A stretch of 64,000 nucleotides of DNA, taken from Fistulifera solaris. Its lineage: Eukaryota; Bacillariophyta; Bacillariophyceae; Naviculales; Stauroneidaceae. The notes under the pieces are model-generated. The model saw nothing but the letters and a program-made list of their open reading frames with translations. It did no database searches and was not told where the DNA came from. Shown one piece after another: positions 32,509 through 44,105 of this stretch. Within the stretch, counting starts at the first letter, position 1. Each line of letters begins with the position of its first letter. Location: NCBI GenBank assembly GCA_030295235.1, contig AP026143.1, forward strand, positions 558,001 through 622,000, in the 5' to 3' direction. The position numbers and the translations under genes were made by a program.

Positions 32509-34286
32509 TCATCCAAAAATGCGTCGTTTCAACTCGGTCGTCAGCTTCCCTAATTCGCGCGAGGCTCCGCCAGCTATGGCACTATTCTCATTAGCACGCC
32601 GAATCAAATAAGGCATGGCCAGTTTGACTTCGCCGTAGGGAACATATTTGAAGGCACGATATTCCAACTTGCCCAGAGCGTAGGTAACATGATCCATCAT
32701 TCCGTACAATTGCGCAAAGCATATGACTGGATCTCGTCGGTCAATTCCCAGATCATTCATGACAGAGACAGCACGCTGGATACTCTCTTGATTATGCGAC
32801 GCCAGCATAAACTCTAGATTGCTCTTTCTCCCTTCCTTGACAGACTGTTCCAACAGATACCGGACACTGTTATCATAGCTAGTATGTGTATCTTCAATGG
32901 TGTCATGAATCGGTGAAGGATAACCGAGCTTCAACGCCAGTTCCCGTTCACTTTCCATGTATGCCCCGCGAACCAACTTGGCACCGAAGTGGTATCCCAT
33001 ACGCTCCGAGCGCTCCAAGTCCATCGCGAGTCGTTTCTCAGAGTCCTTCAGGTAGCATTGATAGGTATTGTAGATTATTGGAAAGTCCGTTTTACTTGGA
33101 TCGTTGAACTCCCGCTCCAAATCCAGCACAAACGAGTCAATGGCCGGCTGATACAAGTTCTGCTCGGCATCGACCAGCAGGCGAACATTGTGTTCCGCCG
33201 CCTCTTTCGCCACCGAGTGAATTCGTTCTCTCAATCGCGCCATGAGACCCAACTCTTCCTCTGAAGGCGTCGCAATGGCCAGGGGACCGATCGAACGACA
33301 ACCACGAGTGACTTGTGGTAAATCTTCGGGACGAAGTAGCTTACTCCAAGTCACGTAATCGATCATACCATCCGACACCTCCAAGTCAATTTGTTCCGCA
33401 ATATCCCTCATATACGTGTCAACAGCCGGATCAAAAAGAGATCAACGCCCATTTGAAACTCGTCTTTCGTCACAAATCCATTCTGATCCGTATCAAACTT
33501 GAGAAACAGATTCTGCAACTCCACCACCGCTCGTGACATGCGCGCCAACAATTTCGGATCCACCAACGCCGATACTTTTATGGCCGCGTACGCCCCTTCC
33601 TGCAATTTCGAAGCATCCCGAATACAACTAACAAATGTTTGCGTGTGTCTATCACATTCGGCCTCGTCCACGTAGACATAAGTGCGCACTTTGGGATGAT
33701 TCTCGACGAGCACCGTCTCGGCGAGCTCTTCCAACTTACTTTTGGCCTTGGTTTGTTTCCCGTGAACACTATCGGCTTGTCCGTCGTCTTCGGCGGCGTA
33801 ATCTAGAATGGACCCAATGTTCGCTGCCTCTTGCATCTTCTTGGCGACTTGTTTGACTTGATGAATGTTTTCTCCCGCACAAAAGTGCCCAAACAAAGTT
33901 GCTTTTAACAGCGAATCCGTGATGCGATCACCACAGACTTTGCGGGTCATGCGCAACAGCGATTCCGCATGATGCACCAGAGGTGTGATTTGACACAAGC
34001 CAAACGAAAGTCCGGCTCGCAAGAGTTCTTTCGTAGATTTGGTGTCAAATGCAATGCGGGGATCCTCAAAGTTGGGAACCGGATTCTTGGTAGCGGGGGT
34101 CGTATTGTGAGTGTCATTCAAGTCGAATGAGACGGCGCTGGTAGCGCTCCGGCGTGTATTTTTGGTTGCGAGACTGGAAAATGCATTCCCTCGAGCCAAA
34201 CCGTTCACATGAGTATGCTTCGAGCTACAATGAGAAAAACGACCCAAGCGAGCCAAAGATCCCTTGAATAAGTAAACGCGATGCAT
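32509..34286 (-). CDS. PRODH: Mitochondrial proline dehydrogenase (with EF-hand)
   Basis: FAD enzyme oxidising proline to pyrroline-5-carboxylate on the mitochondrial inner membrane. About 592 residues, starting with a presequence (MHRVYLFKGSLARLGRF...). The barrel is marked by YAAIKVSALVDPKLLARM, VRLLVDAEQNLYQPAID, FGAKLVRGAYMESERELA, LEFMLASHNQESIQRA, CFAQLYGMMDHVTYALG and YVPYGEVKLAMPYLIRRANE. An EF-hand loop, DTDQNGFVTKDEF, is inserted between the first barrel strands and suggests calcium control. One base must be added at the A5 run 33432-33436 to pass from FFDPAVDTY into MRDIAEQ. The inserted EF-hand also occurs in other eukaryotic PRODH proteins. Confidence 0.93.
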
Positions 34287-34649
34287 GACGCTGCTGAGGC
34301 AATTGCTACGAAACGAATGAAATAAGGAAAAAGTCCTTTTCTGGGACGAAGCGCGGCTCGGAGAATGATGATTTCTTTATGAATTGACTTGACTTCTTGA
34401 CACTTCGATGGAAAATGAGACGCAACGCGTTTCGAAAAAATGCGAAGACTTCGATCGTTGCATTTTTCCAACCGCATATAGCCCGTGATGTCATAACGCC
34501 ACTGAATAAGTACAAAGCGTAAGATAAGACTGAGTCAGTCATGACTTGTGATGTCATTAAGGTACTTATCGCGTAAATTACATTGATACAGAATTTCCGT
34601 CTGACTCAATAAACAATCTACGGAGTATTTATAATGGGCCGATGCTGTG

Positions 34650-35118
34650 CGCGAACTTTTTTGTCTTTTTCGCGTTTGATTATAGTCTCATTACAATAAT
34701 ACGGAGTAGATCCAAAGCTAATTATGCTCTCACCTTGGGAATTTCGCGCAATTGCGAATTTCAGCCGGCAATGTCTTCGAGTCCTGACTTTCATGTTTTT
34801 ACTATCATTCAAACAGTTGGTTGTACCAATCCACGACTGGATTTCAGTTATGAGAGACTGCATCAATCCTTTTGTACATGCAGCTTGCAGCGCGAACTTT
34901 TTTGTCTTTTTTCGCGTTTGATCATAGTCTCATTACAATAATAGTCCCAAAGCTAGTTATGCTCTCACCTTGGAATTTCGCGCAATTGCGATTTCAGCCG
35001 GCCATGTCTTCGAGTCCTGACCTTCATGTTTTTACTATGATCCAAACAGAAGGTTGTACCAATCCACGACTGGATTTCAGTTATGAGACTGCATCAATCC
35101 TTTTTTACATGCAGCCTG
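34650..35118 (+). repeat. Tandem duplication of about 241 bp
   Basis: 34650-34890 is repeated at 34892-35118 with several small deletions (second copy slightly shorter). Each copy starts gcgaactttttTGTC, contains the near-palindrome CACGACTGGATTTCAGTTATG (34832, 35065) and ends with catcaatcctttt...acatgcagc. It is non-coding. Confidence 0.85.
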
Positions 35119-35132
35119 CAGCGAAAAAAGCT

Positions 35133-35185
35133 CCCCGCAGGGGCTAGAGCTAAAGCCCTTTGGCTAGCCTGCCGCAGGCGGCTAG
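35133..35185. repeat. Two adjacent GC-rich hairpins
   Basis: CCCC-GCA-GGGG at 35133-35143, and CTAGCCTGCC-GCA-GGCGGCTAG at 35164-35185. They share the GCA loop and lie directly after the 241-bp duplication. Confidence 0.7.
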
Positions 35186-35548
35186 ACTAGTTTACTATAA
35201 TTGAACGTGTGTTGTCTACTTATCTACGACTGCACTTCTCTCATAAATCATTATTCGTTTGAGCGACAATGCTACCTACCATTCGTTCTTTCGCCACATT
35301 TGCATGAACTTTATTATTTGTCATTTGTTGCAAGAAATTAGTCTTAAGCAGCGTTTTAGTTACACACTTTACTGTTTATACGTCGAAAGCCTGCGAAATA
35401 TATTGTCATCCGTCTTTACTATAGACCGCGCTAAGTGTGGGTTTTTAGGAGACCACGACTGCGTTTCGGTCATGAATCAGTTCGTCTCATCGCACGCTCG
35501 CACGCAAAAAGCTCATCGTCAGCGTTTTGCCTCTGTCCATTCTTTTAT

Positions 35549-36542
35549 ATGACAAGAGCCTTACAACGTGCTTTTTTTGTGATGTGTATCTTTCATTCAT
35601 TGATAAATAATGCCCTGTTTGTGCTAGCTGTTGCTTTACAGCGCAGCCATGCGTTTGCGCCAGCCCTTTTCGTCAGTCGACAACAAGCCAGTCGTCTACA
35701 CGCCGTCACTCCAGTGGGTCCGTTTTGTCCTTTCCGGTCGTCTTCTTCCATAGAATTGGAACCCAAGATGGAAGCCATCAACGCAGCTGGACCCGAATTT
35801 GCGAAGGAAATGACAAAAATACAGTTAGACATGTCGATTGGTGAAATGCCGGATCCGGAGCGACTCCATCGTGTGGCGGACGGCCTCGAGCAAGCCGTTG
35901 ATCAGTGGGAGAGCTTGGTGGCGCGATTGCGATTGTCGTCCGATTTTCAAACAAGAGAGTATGCCAAGCTGACGCAGGCTCATTTACAGAGTCACGGAAT
36001 GACGGTGGACGGAATCGCTAGCATGATTCGATGGCAGGCGGGTTGCATGAGAGCCATGGCCAACAATACTCCACCACCCATGCCTCCGGCGAATATGGAC
36101 TTAGAACAATTGATGAATAACAGCAATCAGCAGCAACGAGAGAAGCCTTCGATTACGGCAATGGCGGCAGCGGAAGCCATCACCGCGACTCCCTTTTCCA
36201 AAAAATTCACCGGCCTTTGATGCACCGAATGTCAAACAAGAACACGACGCACTTTGTCGCGATCACAGAAATTTGATCGAGTTTGGGGCCAAGTACGACT
36301 CGTTTGACCCATTGGGAAAGCTCTATTATTTAGACGAGATTGAAAAGATTGAAGATCGATGGGATGTCTTTTTTACGCGCTTCAAACTCATGGGACAATT
36401 GGATGCTACGTATCTCCAGCAATGCGATCGGTTTCTCGCGTCCATGGGCATGAACGAGGAGGAATACCGAAAACTTCTCAAACAAAGTCATGCGTTGATG
36501 CGAGCAGAGGCCGAGGCCGAGCGCAATTTGTATGTAGCTTAG
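35549..36542 (+). CDS. Plastid-targeted DUF1825-family protein with duplicated domain
   Basis: About 330 residues. The N-terminus is a signal peptide ending in an ASAF-like motif (LAVALQRSHAFAPALF), so a plastid location is likely. The C-terminal 110 residues match the cyanobacterial-type DUF1825: APNVKQEHDALCRDHRNLIE, FDPLGKLYYLDEIEKIEDRW, FFTRFKLMG, then a helix with MNEEEYRKLL. The preceding segment (DGLEQAVDQWESLVARLRLS, SHGMTVDGIASMI) looks like a weaker copy of the same fold. The frame changes once, at A6 36200-36205 (one A too many), passing from ATPFSKN to SPAFDAP. I start at ATG 35549. The near-palindrome at 35454-35474 lies about 75 bp upstream. The function of DUF1825 is unknown to me. 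Confidence 0.78.
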
Positions 36543-36613
36543 ACAAACTCCGGCAATTAAAAAAGACTAGGCATAGAGATTTCAGAGGACAAAGATTTTA
36601 CGGTATGTACTTC

Positions 36614-37917
36614 TCATTCATTGCATTTCGATTCATTACTTTCCTCAAGCTTTCCCATGTATTCTTCAAGAGATACTTCAGACAAGTCTCCTACATATTC
36701 ACTGGGTCCCACATTTACCAATGATGAGCCTTCCCATCTTTCTTCTTTGTCTTGACTTCCCAAACAAATGTGATCTATGCTTCCGCCGATCATGCTAGTG
36801 ATATCAATCAATGTATCGGCGACAAATGCAATCGTATCGTAGCCGCAAGAGTACGACTGAGAGTTTACTAATTGTTGAGCAGATCCTTCGCTGGCACGAC
36901 ACTCGGATGTAGATTCTCGTGCTGTTCTCTTTGACTCCTCGACGAAAGCGGGTCGATCACTCTTTTCCGTGACATTAAGATTGGTATCGCCAACAATGAT
37001 GATTTTGGTTGTCACGCTTTTCATAGGCGGAAAGGGCGAAACGTCTTTGTCGTCGACCAGTTCCGGGGCGTTTCGCTCCACTGAATTCTTTCTTCGGTTG
37101 CGGAATCTGTTCCATGCCCGGACGCGGTACAGTAAACGTTTAGGCTTTGGACGGATAGGAAACGACGTTGTCGGTTCGTTTGACTTGTGTTTTGGAGCCT
37201 CCTCAATTCCCAGCTGATTGGTTCGAGTTCTTGTGACTATCGGCGCATGTTTGATTCGGAACCATGCACATCTGCGGTTCGGCTCCTCGTTGACGTCAGG
37301 AGGTGTTGCGCATTTATCATCCGTTCGAGTAGATGACGTTTCCAAGTCGTTTAAAATGCTAAGAACGGAATAAATAGGCATACCATGCACAGTTCCAGCG
37401 TCCTGTAAAGAGGCATGGGTTGCTTCATCTATCGTCGCCGTTTTCCGCGGCCAAAATCTCTTTTCGTCAAACTCAATAAACGCCATTTCTTCGATCTGGA
37501 ATCACCTGGACTTGCGAAACCGCCTCTTAAGCGACTGCTTGTCCCCCGACCATGGTCTACTGCCGTTTCGAACGAAAGCTGGGGACGAAAGTGCTGAATC
37601 GAAGTATCCGAAACGTATGAATTCTCTTCCTCAAAAATAGTGAACAGGCCGGTCCGCACCCAATGCGAAATTTCGATGCATTCTTCGTCGGACATGCTGT
37701 CGTCCGCGTCGTCCTTTACGACAGGAAAGGAAGAGGAGGAGTCGCTATGGTCCAGCACCTTGACATTGTGAGAGAGACTGTCGGTGGTCGGACTATTCTG
37801 TTTCCTCCCACCTTGATCTTGAGCTTCATCCCATGGATATTCCCAAAGCGTTATCTCGAACTCATCTAGCAAGAGCGATTTATCGTTATCACCAACGTTT
37901 TGGCAAACGATGGCCAT
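36614..37917 (-). CDS. Hypothetical protein, hydrophilic
   Basis: About 434 residues from the ATG at 37917 (MAIVCQNVGDNDKSLLLDEF). Two long frames join if one base is added at the T4 run 37441-37444 (DFGRGKTATIDEATHASL). Visible features are an acidic first third (DDADDSMSDEECIEI), a basic middle (RPKPKRLLYRVRAWNRFRNR) and a hydrophobic-flanked segment near the C-terminus (DTIAFVADTLIDITSMIG). There is no signal peptide and no family I recognise. It is divergent from the protease gene at 38470. Confidence 0.6.
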
Positions 37918-38469
37918 CTTCGAGAAGCGGAAATGAGGATCGTCTCTTGTGCGTGGGAGATTGAAATGCAATCGATCAAAGGCATAGGGGATAAGCGAGC
38001 CGTGAGCGAAATCAAACTCTATGAAAATCATGAAACAGTATGGCAACGTTTGTATCACATCGTAACCTGTTTCTTGGTATGTCAAGCTTCTTTTCAGGTA
38101 GATACTTTAGAGATGAAGAATTTTCTTTCTTGTTTTTCATTTTGTGAGGGATTGAGCCGTTGTGGCTTTCTTATTGTTCTGTCGCAATGAGTCACGAACA
38201 AAGCGTATCCGTGATTCATTTTTCTCCGCCGCTTTCTTTTTTTCTCGCGTCGCCGCGTCGATCGTGCATCTTTCGCGCGTTTTTATTCACGTCGCATAAA
38301 GCAAAATGCACGCGACGCCTATACGATAAATAATGCACATGGAAAGGATACTCCAACTCATTGCCTTTTCTTTGTTCCGAATTGTTCGAACGACTCATCC
38401 GCAGTCCTTATCGTGTTCATTTTCACACAATACTCGAATAATCGTTACAACAAATGACACTAAACTACA
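37918..38469. other. Divergent promoter region
   Basis: 550 bp between divergent start codons. No gene or array recognised. Confidence 0.5.
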
Positions 38470-40256
38470 ATGAAACACTTATCAGTCCAATTGTTCGTTC
38501 CCTTTCTTTCCTTGTCAACAACATCGGCGGCATATGATCCCATCATCGCGATGGGAGTTCTCGACGATGGTACTTCTTCAGCGAATAAGCAAGAAGGATC
38601 CGTCCGATCGAGTTCTATGAGTAGCGAGAAACCAAATAACTTAGTGGAGGCCTACATTGTGGGAGGCCGAGAAGCGCAACGAGGAGATTATCCCTGGATC
38701 ATCAAATCCGTGACGGGTTTCGGAACGTGTTCCGCTACTCTCATTCATTCGGACATGGCGTTGACGGCGGCGCACTGTCAAGGTACGGCAATGACTGCTG
38801 TGAATACATCCATGAAGCACGATCCTCATCGTTGTTTGCTGTTTCAGGTGTCTTTGGAGGGGGTGTCTATGTTTCGGCATATGATTACAATCACATCAAT
38901 GATGGTAGTATATTTCGTGAAGTCGATCGTCATTACCGAAATTTAGATTACAATCAAAACAACTCCGTTGTGGCGAATGATATTATGCTCATTCGATTGG
39001 CGGAACCAGTACGGGACGTTCCGTTGGTGCAATTGAATGAAGACGAACAAGTACCGAGGGATTTCGAAGAACTGATTACCGTGGGATTTGGTTTTACCAG
39101 TCTCGAAGGAGACTTGCCGACGCAATTGTTGGAAGTAGAGATGAATAGCATACCTTCAGAGTCGTGTTTTGAAGATTTGCAACTGTTTGAAAATGTGCAA
39201 CCAGGACCGGGATTGCTATGGTAAGTGGGTAATACTGCCAGTATCGTTCGCTTCTGGTCTCAATCAAGTCTTACATTCTATTCAAAAAGTGCCGGAAGTC
39301 GAACGGGCCAGGCCAGTACCTGCAACGGCGATTCCGGAGGCCCATTGATGACACTGGATGGATTGGTGCAAGTAGGTGTCACTTCATTCGGTGTCAATTG
39401 CGATACCATCAATTTGCCGAACGGATTCACCCGTGTGTCCTATTATAGCGACTGGATCAAAGAAACCATTTGTAAATATTCCAACGACCGGCCGTCGGAT
39501 TGTCCCGAACCAGAAGGCCCCGATCCAGGCGCTGTGCCGATCAACGTTACGATACGGGTAAGTACAAGCAACGGCAACTTGCTGCTTACCAAAACCTGAG
39601 TTACTGATGAGTTCAAAACTTCACAGCATGATTACTTTCCAGCAGAAACGACATGGGCAATCCGCGACAGATCGGACAATTCAATCAAAGTAGCGGGCCC
39701 AATAGGGAATCCCACTCCCGGCAGTCTTTGGTATACTACCGTTGCTTTGGTACCGGGAGATTACACGTTCGAGGTCTACGATCAAAGAGGTGATGGGATG
39801 GGATCGCTATTACCTGAGAATGCCGGATTTTTCGAGCTCAGCACGAATGTGAGCGGTGCGTCCGAAGTGTTGGTTCCCTTGACTCTGGGCTACTTTGAAT
39901 TCATTCTTGCGACAGACTTTGAAGTGCCCGAGACACTGGTTGCATCGCCGACACGTTCACCGGTATCCGGTTTTTCGGAATATGAAGATTCGCCTGGTGC
40001 CAAGAGCGTCGTTCCGACGACAATCGAATCGGGTACTTTATCGAGTGCCCCTTCCTTTGCACCATCACCTTTACTTAGTCCTTCTAACAATTCAGATCCC
40101 GGCGCTTCACAATTACCCTCTGGAGGAGAAAGTCAGGAAGGCGTGGATAACTCCCCCATTTTGACGTCGAATGCCTTAAATTCCTTTCCCTGGTCCCGAT
40201 ATTTCCTTACTTCAATATTCGGCCTACCTGGTTTACTCATGTTGCTCACGACATAA
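38470..40256 (+). CDS. Trypsin-like serine protease (S1), secreted and probably anchored
   Basis: Four exons: 38470-38782, 38848-39220, 39290-39557 and 39627-40256 (introns 65, 69 and 69 nt); 527 residues with no frame breaks. It has a signal peptide ([18 protein letters not shown]), the activation site [16 protein letters not shown], catalytic His in LTAAHCQG, Asp in [11 protein letters not shown] and Ser in [16 protein letters not shown]. Past the protease domain lies a beta-rich module ([40 protein letters not shown]), a Ser/Pro-rich stalk, and a hydrophobic tail ([14 protein letters not shown]) consistent with a GPI or membrane anchor. The Asp at the specificity-pocket position (TCNGDSGG context) suggests trypsin-like cleavage, but I cannot align it confidently. 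Confidence 0.92.
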
Positions 40257-40319
40257 CTTCCTATAGAATAGATGATATCAAACCTTGTTTTCGTACGAGA
40301 GAAATGAATGCGACACGTA

Positions 40320-41872
40320 TCAAGCGTCCTTGTCCGGAGTTTCATGATCCTGCAACCATTTCGCCCGACCTACCCACAATGAAATACGAAAGAGTTGATA
40401 GACGAGAAACGTCATCCATACTGTTCGTAAGCCAGCGTTCCGTCCCAATTGGGCTGCCCGTTTGATTTGCAGCATGCAAATCGGAACCACAGCAAAGAAT
40501 ATTCCGTACATTCGTCCTAAAAATTTCAAATCCTTGCGGCCCAGTAAGAGCCCTTCGGATCCACAAAAGATTCCATGCAACGAAAAGATTAGAGTCAATA
40601 TTGGTGTGATTTGCCGCACCTGTTCCATAACAAAATGGTCGACAGTGAAAAGTGGCAACGCGAGTTGAATACTGGCGGCAATCGACCCGAGAACGGCACC
40701 ACATAATATTGCTACTTTCAACAAATTCAAGGAGAATGTTTGCGTCGCACGTTTATCTTTGCTTTGCATCAGCTTTGGTAGGAATGCTTGTGCCGTCAGA
40801 CTGAGAGAGTCAGCCACCGGGATGAGCGTGTAAAAGATGCTAGTCACAATTTGATTGGCTGCCATGGCTACGACACTGAGAGAAGTCGAGACGACATGCC
40901 CCATCGCAATGTAGGTAGAACATCGACCCACTTGAGTGATTGTGACGGGGATCCAGAAGGGTAGGAACTTTTTGCAGTCGCACGGTCGGGTAATATTGAA
41001 TTCGATTTGGGGGAGTTCGTTGGTGCAAGAATACCTCTCGTGACGCTGGCCGATTCTTCGCCAACACTACTGCTGGATTTGGTAGTCAGCCATCGTACAA
41101 AAAGGCCCAACGCGAAGTATTGCGAGGCCACTGTAGCCCACGCGGCACCTGCCGCTCCCGCACCAGCACCCACTAGAACAGCATCCAGCACTAGATTGAC
41201 AACAGCCGCTTGCAATACGACACGAAGGGGCGACTGAACATCTTGCAGTCCCAGACAAGCCGCTTGCATCGTCCCTAGAACGGCGGCAGCCGGCATTCCC
41301 AACGAACGTATCCGTGTATACTCCAACGCCGCCTTCCAAATAACTGTATCCGTAGCCGCAGAAGAGCTTCGTCCCATAATTTGACGAAGCAGTGTCGGTG
41401 CCAGTATCATGAGCGCAACACCAAATACAGTCCCGACACATGACGCCAAGCGTATTCCGCTTCGAAGCGCATCCTTCCTGGAATCATCGTCCGTGTCGGC
41501 AGCAATATTGTTCGTAATCGCCGTATACAGAAAGGAGAAACCACAGCGTGCCGAATAGTCCGTGATGGCCACTGCCGGGTTGAGAGCGGCTTGATCGGCC
41601 GTTCCGGCGAGGAGACCGACAATCGAAGTATCCACGAGAGATAGAAGCGGCGAGCAGAGCCAAATTCCCATTGCCGGTACGGCAAACTGCACGATTCGAC
41701 GCACCGAAGGTATATCCTCCGAGGGCACCGACGAAACGACTTGAGCTTCCAACAAAACGAATGAATGAGGGACGGTCCGGGGCAATAATGAAGATCTCGG
41801 AAGAAAACTCCATGCGGGATGCGCCGATGAAAGAATTACCGCAACGAGCAATGGTATTAAAGGATGCTTCAT
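40320..41872 (-). CDS. Plastid-type MATE-family transporter
   Basis: About 517 residues of a multidrug and toxic compound extrusion transporter, probably 12 helices. The signal region LVAVILSSAHPAWSFLPR has a diatom plastid cleavage motif (AWS-F). Family features are VQFAVPAMGIWLCSPLLSLV, VDTSIVGLL, ALNPAVAITDYSARCGFSFL and, in the second half, VAMAANQIVTSIFYTLIPVA and SLSLTAQAFLPK. One base at the T5 run 40969-40973 joins the halves (KKFLPFWIPVTITQVGRCS). Plant homologs (EDS5/DTX45-type) lie in the plastid envelope; the substrate here is unknown. A near-palindrome at 42033-42052 lies about 160 bp upstream. Confidence 0.88.
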
Positions 41873-42585
41873 ATTGAAGTCTCGTTTATAGAACTAAACA
41901 AAGATGATAATGGCGTTTGGACGCATTACCTGGTATTGACACCCGCCCTCTTATGCTATTGAAGCGCGTCGCAGCGCGTCATTCAAGCTAAATATTTGTT
42001 TACTGTAAGTCAGAGTGTTATTTAACTTTAACAGGACTGGATTTCAGTCATGACGTTGTAAAGAAAACGGCGTTCTGGTGCCTTCTTGTTTTGTTCCATC
42101 TATAAATGATGATTTTATTCATCAATAACATGCCCAATTAACGGTAATCGACATCGACTTGACTAGAATCCTAGAAATGAGGAAAGATGCATCGCATCAA
42201 AAGTCTACGTGTGTTTTACGTAGGCCTCGTGGGAATTTTATCGATATATAGGCACCAGACTACAGTTTTCGCTATAGTAGACAGCGAAGCCCAGAAACAA
42301 CACGATGCGATACGCGAGATGACGACGATGCTATGCTTTTTTTTTCGTTGTCGTCGTTATTGTCATCTTCGCTCATTCATAGCAATGATCATGATGATAT
42401 ATTAAATATCGTTTGATTTGTATTTCGTTTCTACGTTGCTCAAGTCATCAATCCCGGTTTCGTCGGAGACGCAAATTGGCGATCAAAAACTGGTCTCGAA
42501 AACGGAAACGGCTGAAAAGAAACGGCGCTCCGCACGACTTACTTGACAATCAACCTGTCGCATGCATCCTTCTTTCTTTCTTCTC

Positions 42586-42629
42586 ACAAATTGCACCTTG
42601 TGTCAAATCACACACAAGGTGCGATTTGT
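42586..42629. repeat. Long hairpin, 18-bp stem
   Basis: Left arm 42586-42603 (ACAAATTGCACCTTGTGT) and right arm 42612-42629 (ACACAAGGTGCGATTTGT) pair at 17 of 18 positions around an 8-nt loop. Confidence 0.85.
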
Positions 42630-42845
42630 CACTAACAGAGCAGTGAAGCTTGTCACTCGCTCACCTTGTTTCTATTTTACTTATTGCAGTCAGATATTAT
42701 AATGATCTTCGTCCGCAGGGAAGCCTCATACCGACGGGTAGTGCACGGGCCCTGCGGAGTAGCTTCCTACCACATTGGGAGCAACGAGAAATCGCGTGTG
42801 CCTTGAGCCTCCGTCCTTCTCTTGCTCTGGAGAGAGGCCGAGTGA

Positions 42846-42964
42846 TGTGCTGAGCCCTGAGGCCTTCACCGCTCCTCGCCTCAAATTCTCTGTTTCAAGG
42901 AATGAGTGTATGTGCTGTGCCTTGGGGCCTTCACCGCTCCTCGCCTTGATTCTCTTTTTCAAAG
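42846..42964 (+). repeat. Imperfect direct repeat, about 56 bp, two copies
   Basis: The two copies are offset by 65 bp. The best-conserved part is GGCCTTCACCGCTCCTCGCC at 42861 and 42926, followed in each by a T-rich stretch ending in ttttcaa or tttcaa. Confidence 0.75.
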
Positions 42965-44105
42965 CGCCATGGCAAAGACCATGGACAAAGTGCGGCCTGA
43001 GGGTAACTTCAGTGTTGGTACCAGCGTATGCGTGGCAGGTTGCGAAGTAAGAGGAGAGAAGCTTACTCGACACCCAAAGATGGTGTCGTGCTGGAGGAAA
43101 AGCCTCCCAGCAGAAATCCACGGTGACGACCTGGTATGTAATCACTCCGTAAAGTTGCCATGGAAATTCCACGACAGAGGAGGATGGCACCAACGGCGAC
43201 GGCCTCAAAAGAGGACCGATACGACCGATTGCGATGACCATACCTATCCCGGTGGCGTCCCCCAGATTGGCGGCCGACCCCCGCTAAAGGAGGGCCGACT
43301 GAAAACCAGCTGGAAGAGGTTAGCTCCATATTAAGGCAGCATGGTAGAAATTCCACCCGAAGGATGACCCCGGCGACAAAAGTCGACTGAGAAGGCATAC
43401 CTTGAGGTGGCGGCCCCGTGTTAGGGCCAAGTCCCAGCATCGAGAAGGCTCGCTCTACCCGACCCCAAATGGGGGTTGTTTGATTGCATAAGCATACGCG
43501 TCCCCCGTCCGACAAAGGGCGGCGCCCAAAAGAGGTGAAAAATGGACCACAAAAGTGTAAGCTCTCTTCCACACGGTCTCGGTCAAAAGACTGAGACTGC
43601 GCCAGCCAAAGCTGGCCTAAAAGATCAATCTGACGCAAAAGTAAAAGTGCAATAAACAATATAAACTAGAAACAAACAACACAAAAGACGAAGCTTATAG
43701 TCTAGGTCTAGTACACATTGTATACACGCATTTAAATTTACTGCCTTCATCCGTAGGTTGGTTCGAATCAGAACCATGGCGTGCCTCAATCGACGATCGA
43801 GAAATCTCTTATACCACAAACGTGAGCGAAGTCTACTAGGGCGTTGTTGACCGTACCTTAATGTTCTTAAACAAGAACGAAATGTAGCTCCAACTCCTGC
43901 CCTGGTTCGGTCTGCTCATCTCCGATCACAAACTCTTCGCGTCAGTTTGAACCAGGCTGCGCTCTGTCATGCAAAGTACCGTCCACCCAAAAACGAGCAA
44001 CGGAAACTATTCAGCGGGACCGTCAATACTGCTGCAATCATTTTGACTCTCTACCATCGACACGGAAATTGACGTTTCAAAATGAACGCATATCATCTAT
44101 TCGAC

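Larger units (their letters stand above)
41873..44105. other. Long intergenic region with a GC-rich block
   Basis: No gene is supported over about 2.2 kb. Contents: a near-palindrome (42033-42052); small ORFs around 42187-42646 (one starting with a hydrophobic MHRIKSLRVFYVGLVGIL) that I do not trust as genes; an 18-bp-stem inverted repeat (42586-42629); and a GC-rich block about 42700-43620 with a duplicated segment of about 56 bp (42846-42946). I could not assign the block to any element family. Confidence 0.4.

Noticed and set aside
42187-42646. Possible small secreted-protein gene
   Set aside because: A hydrophobic start is present, but no convincing splice sites or domain follow.
42906-43334. 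142-codon plus-strand ORF and overlapping minus-strand ORFs in the GC-rich block
   Set aside because: Low-complexity composition, open on several frames and strands at once, no motif.
43750-43770. GGTTCGAATC as a tRNA T-arm
   Set aside because: The flanking bases do not pair and no D-arm or acceptor stem is present.
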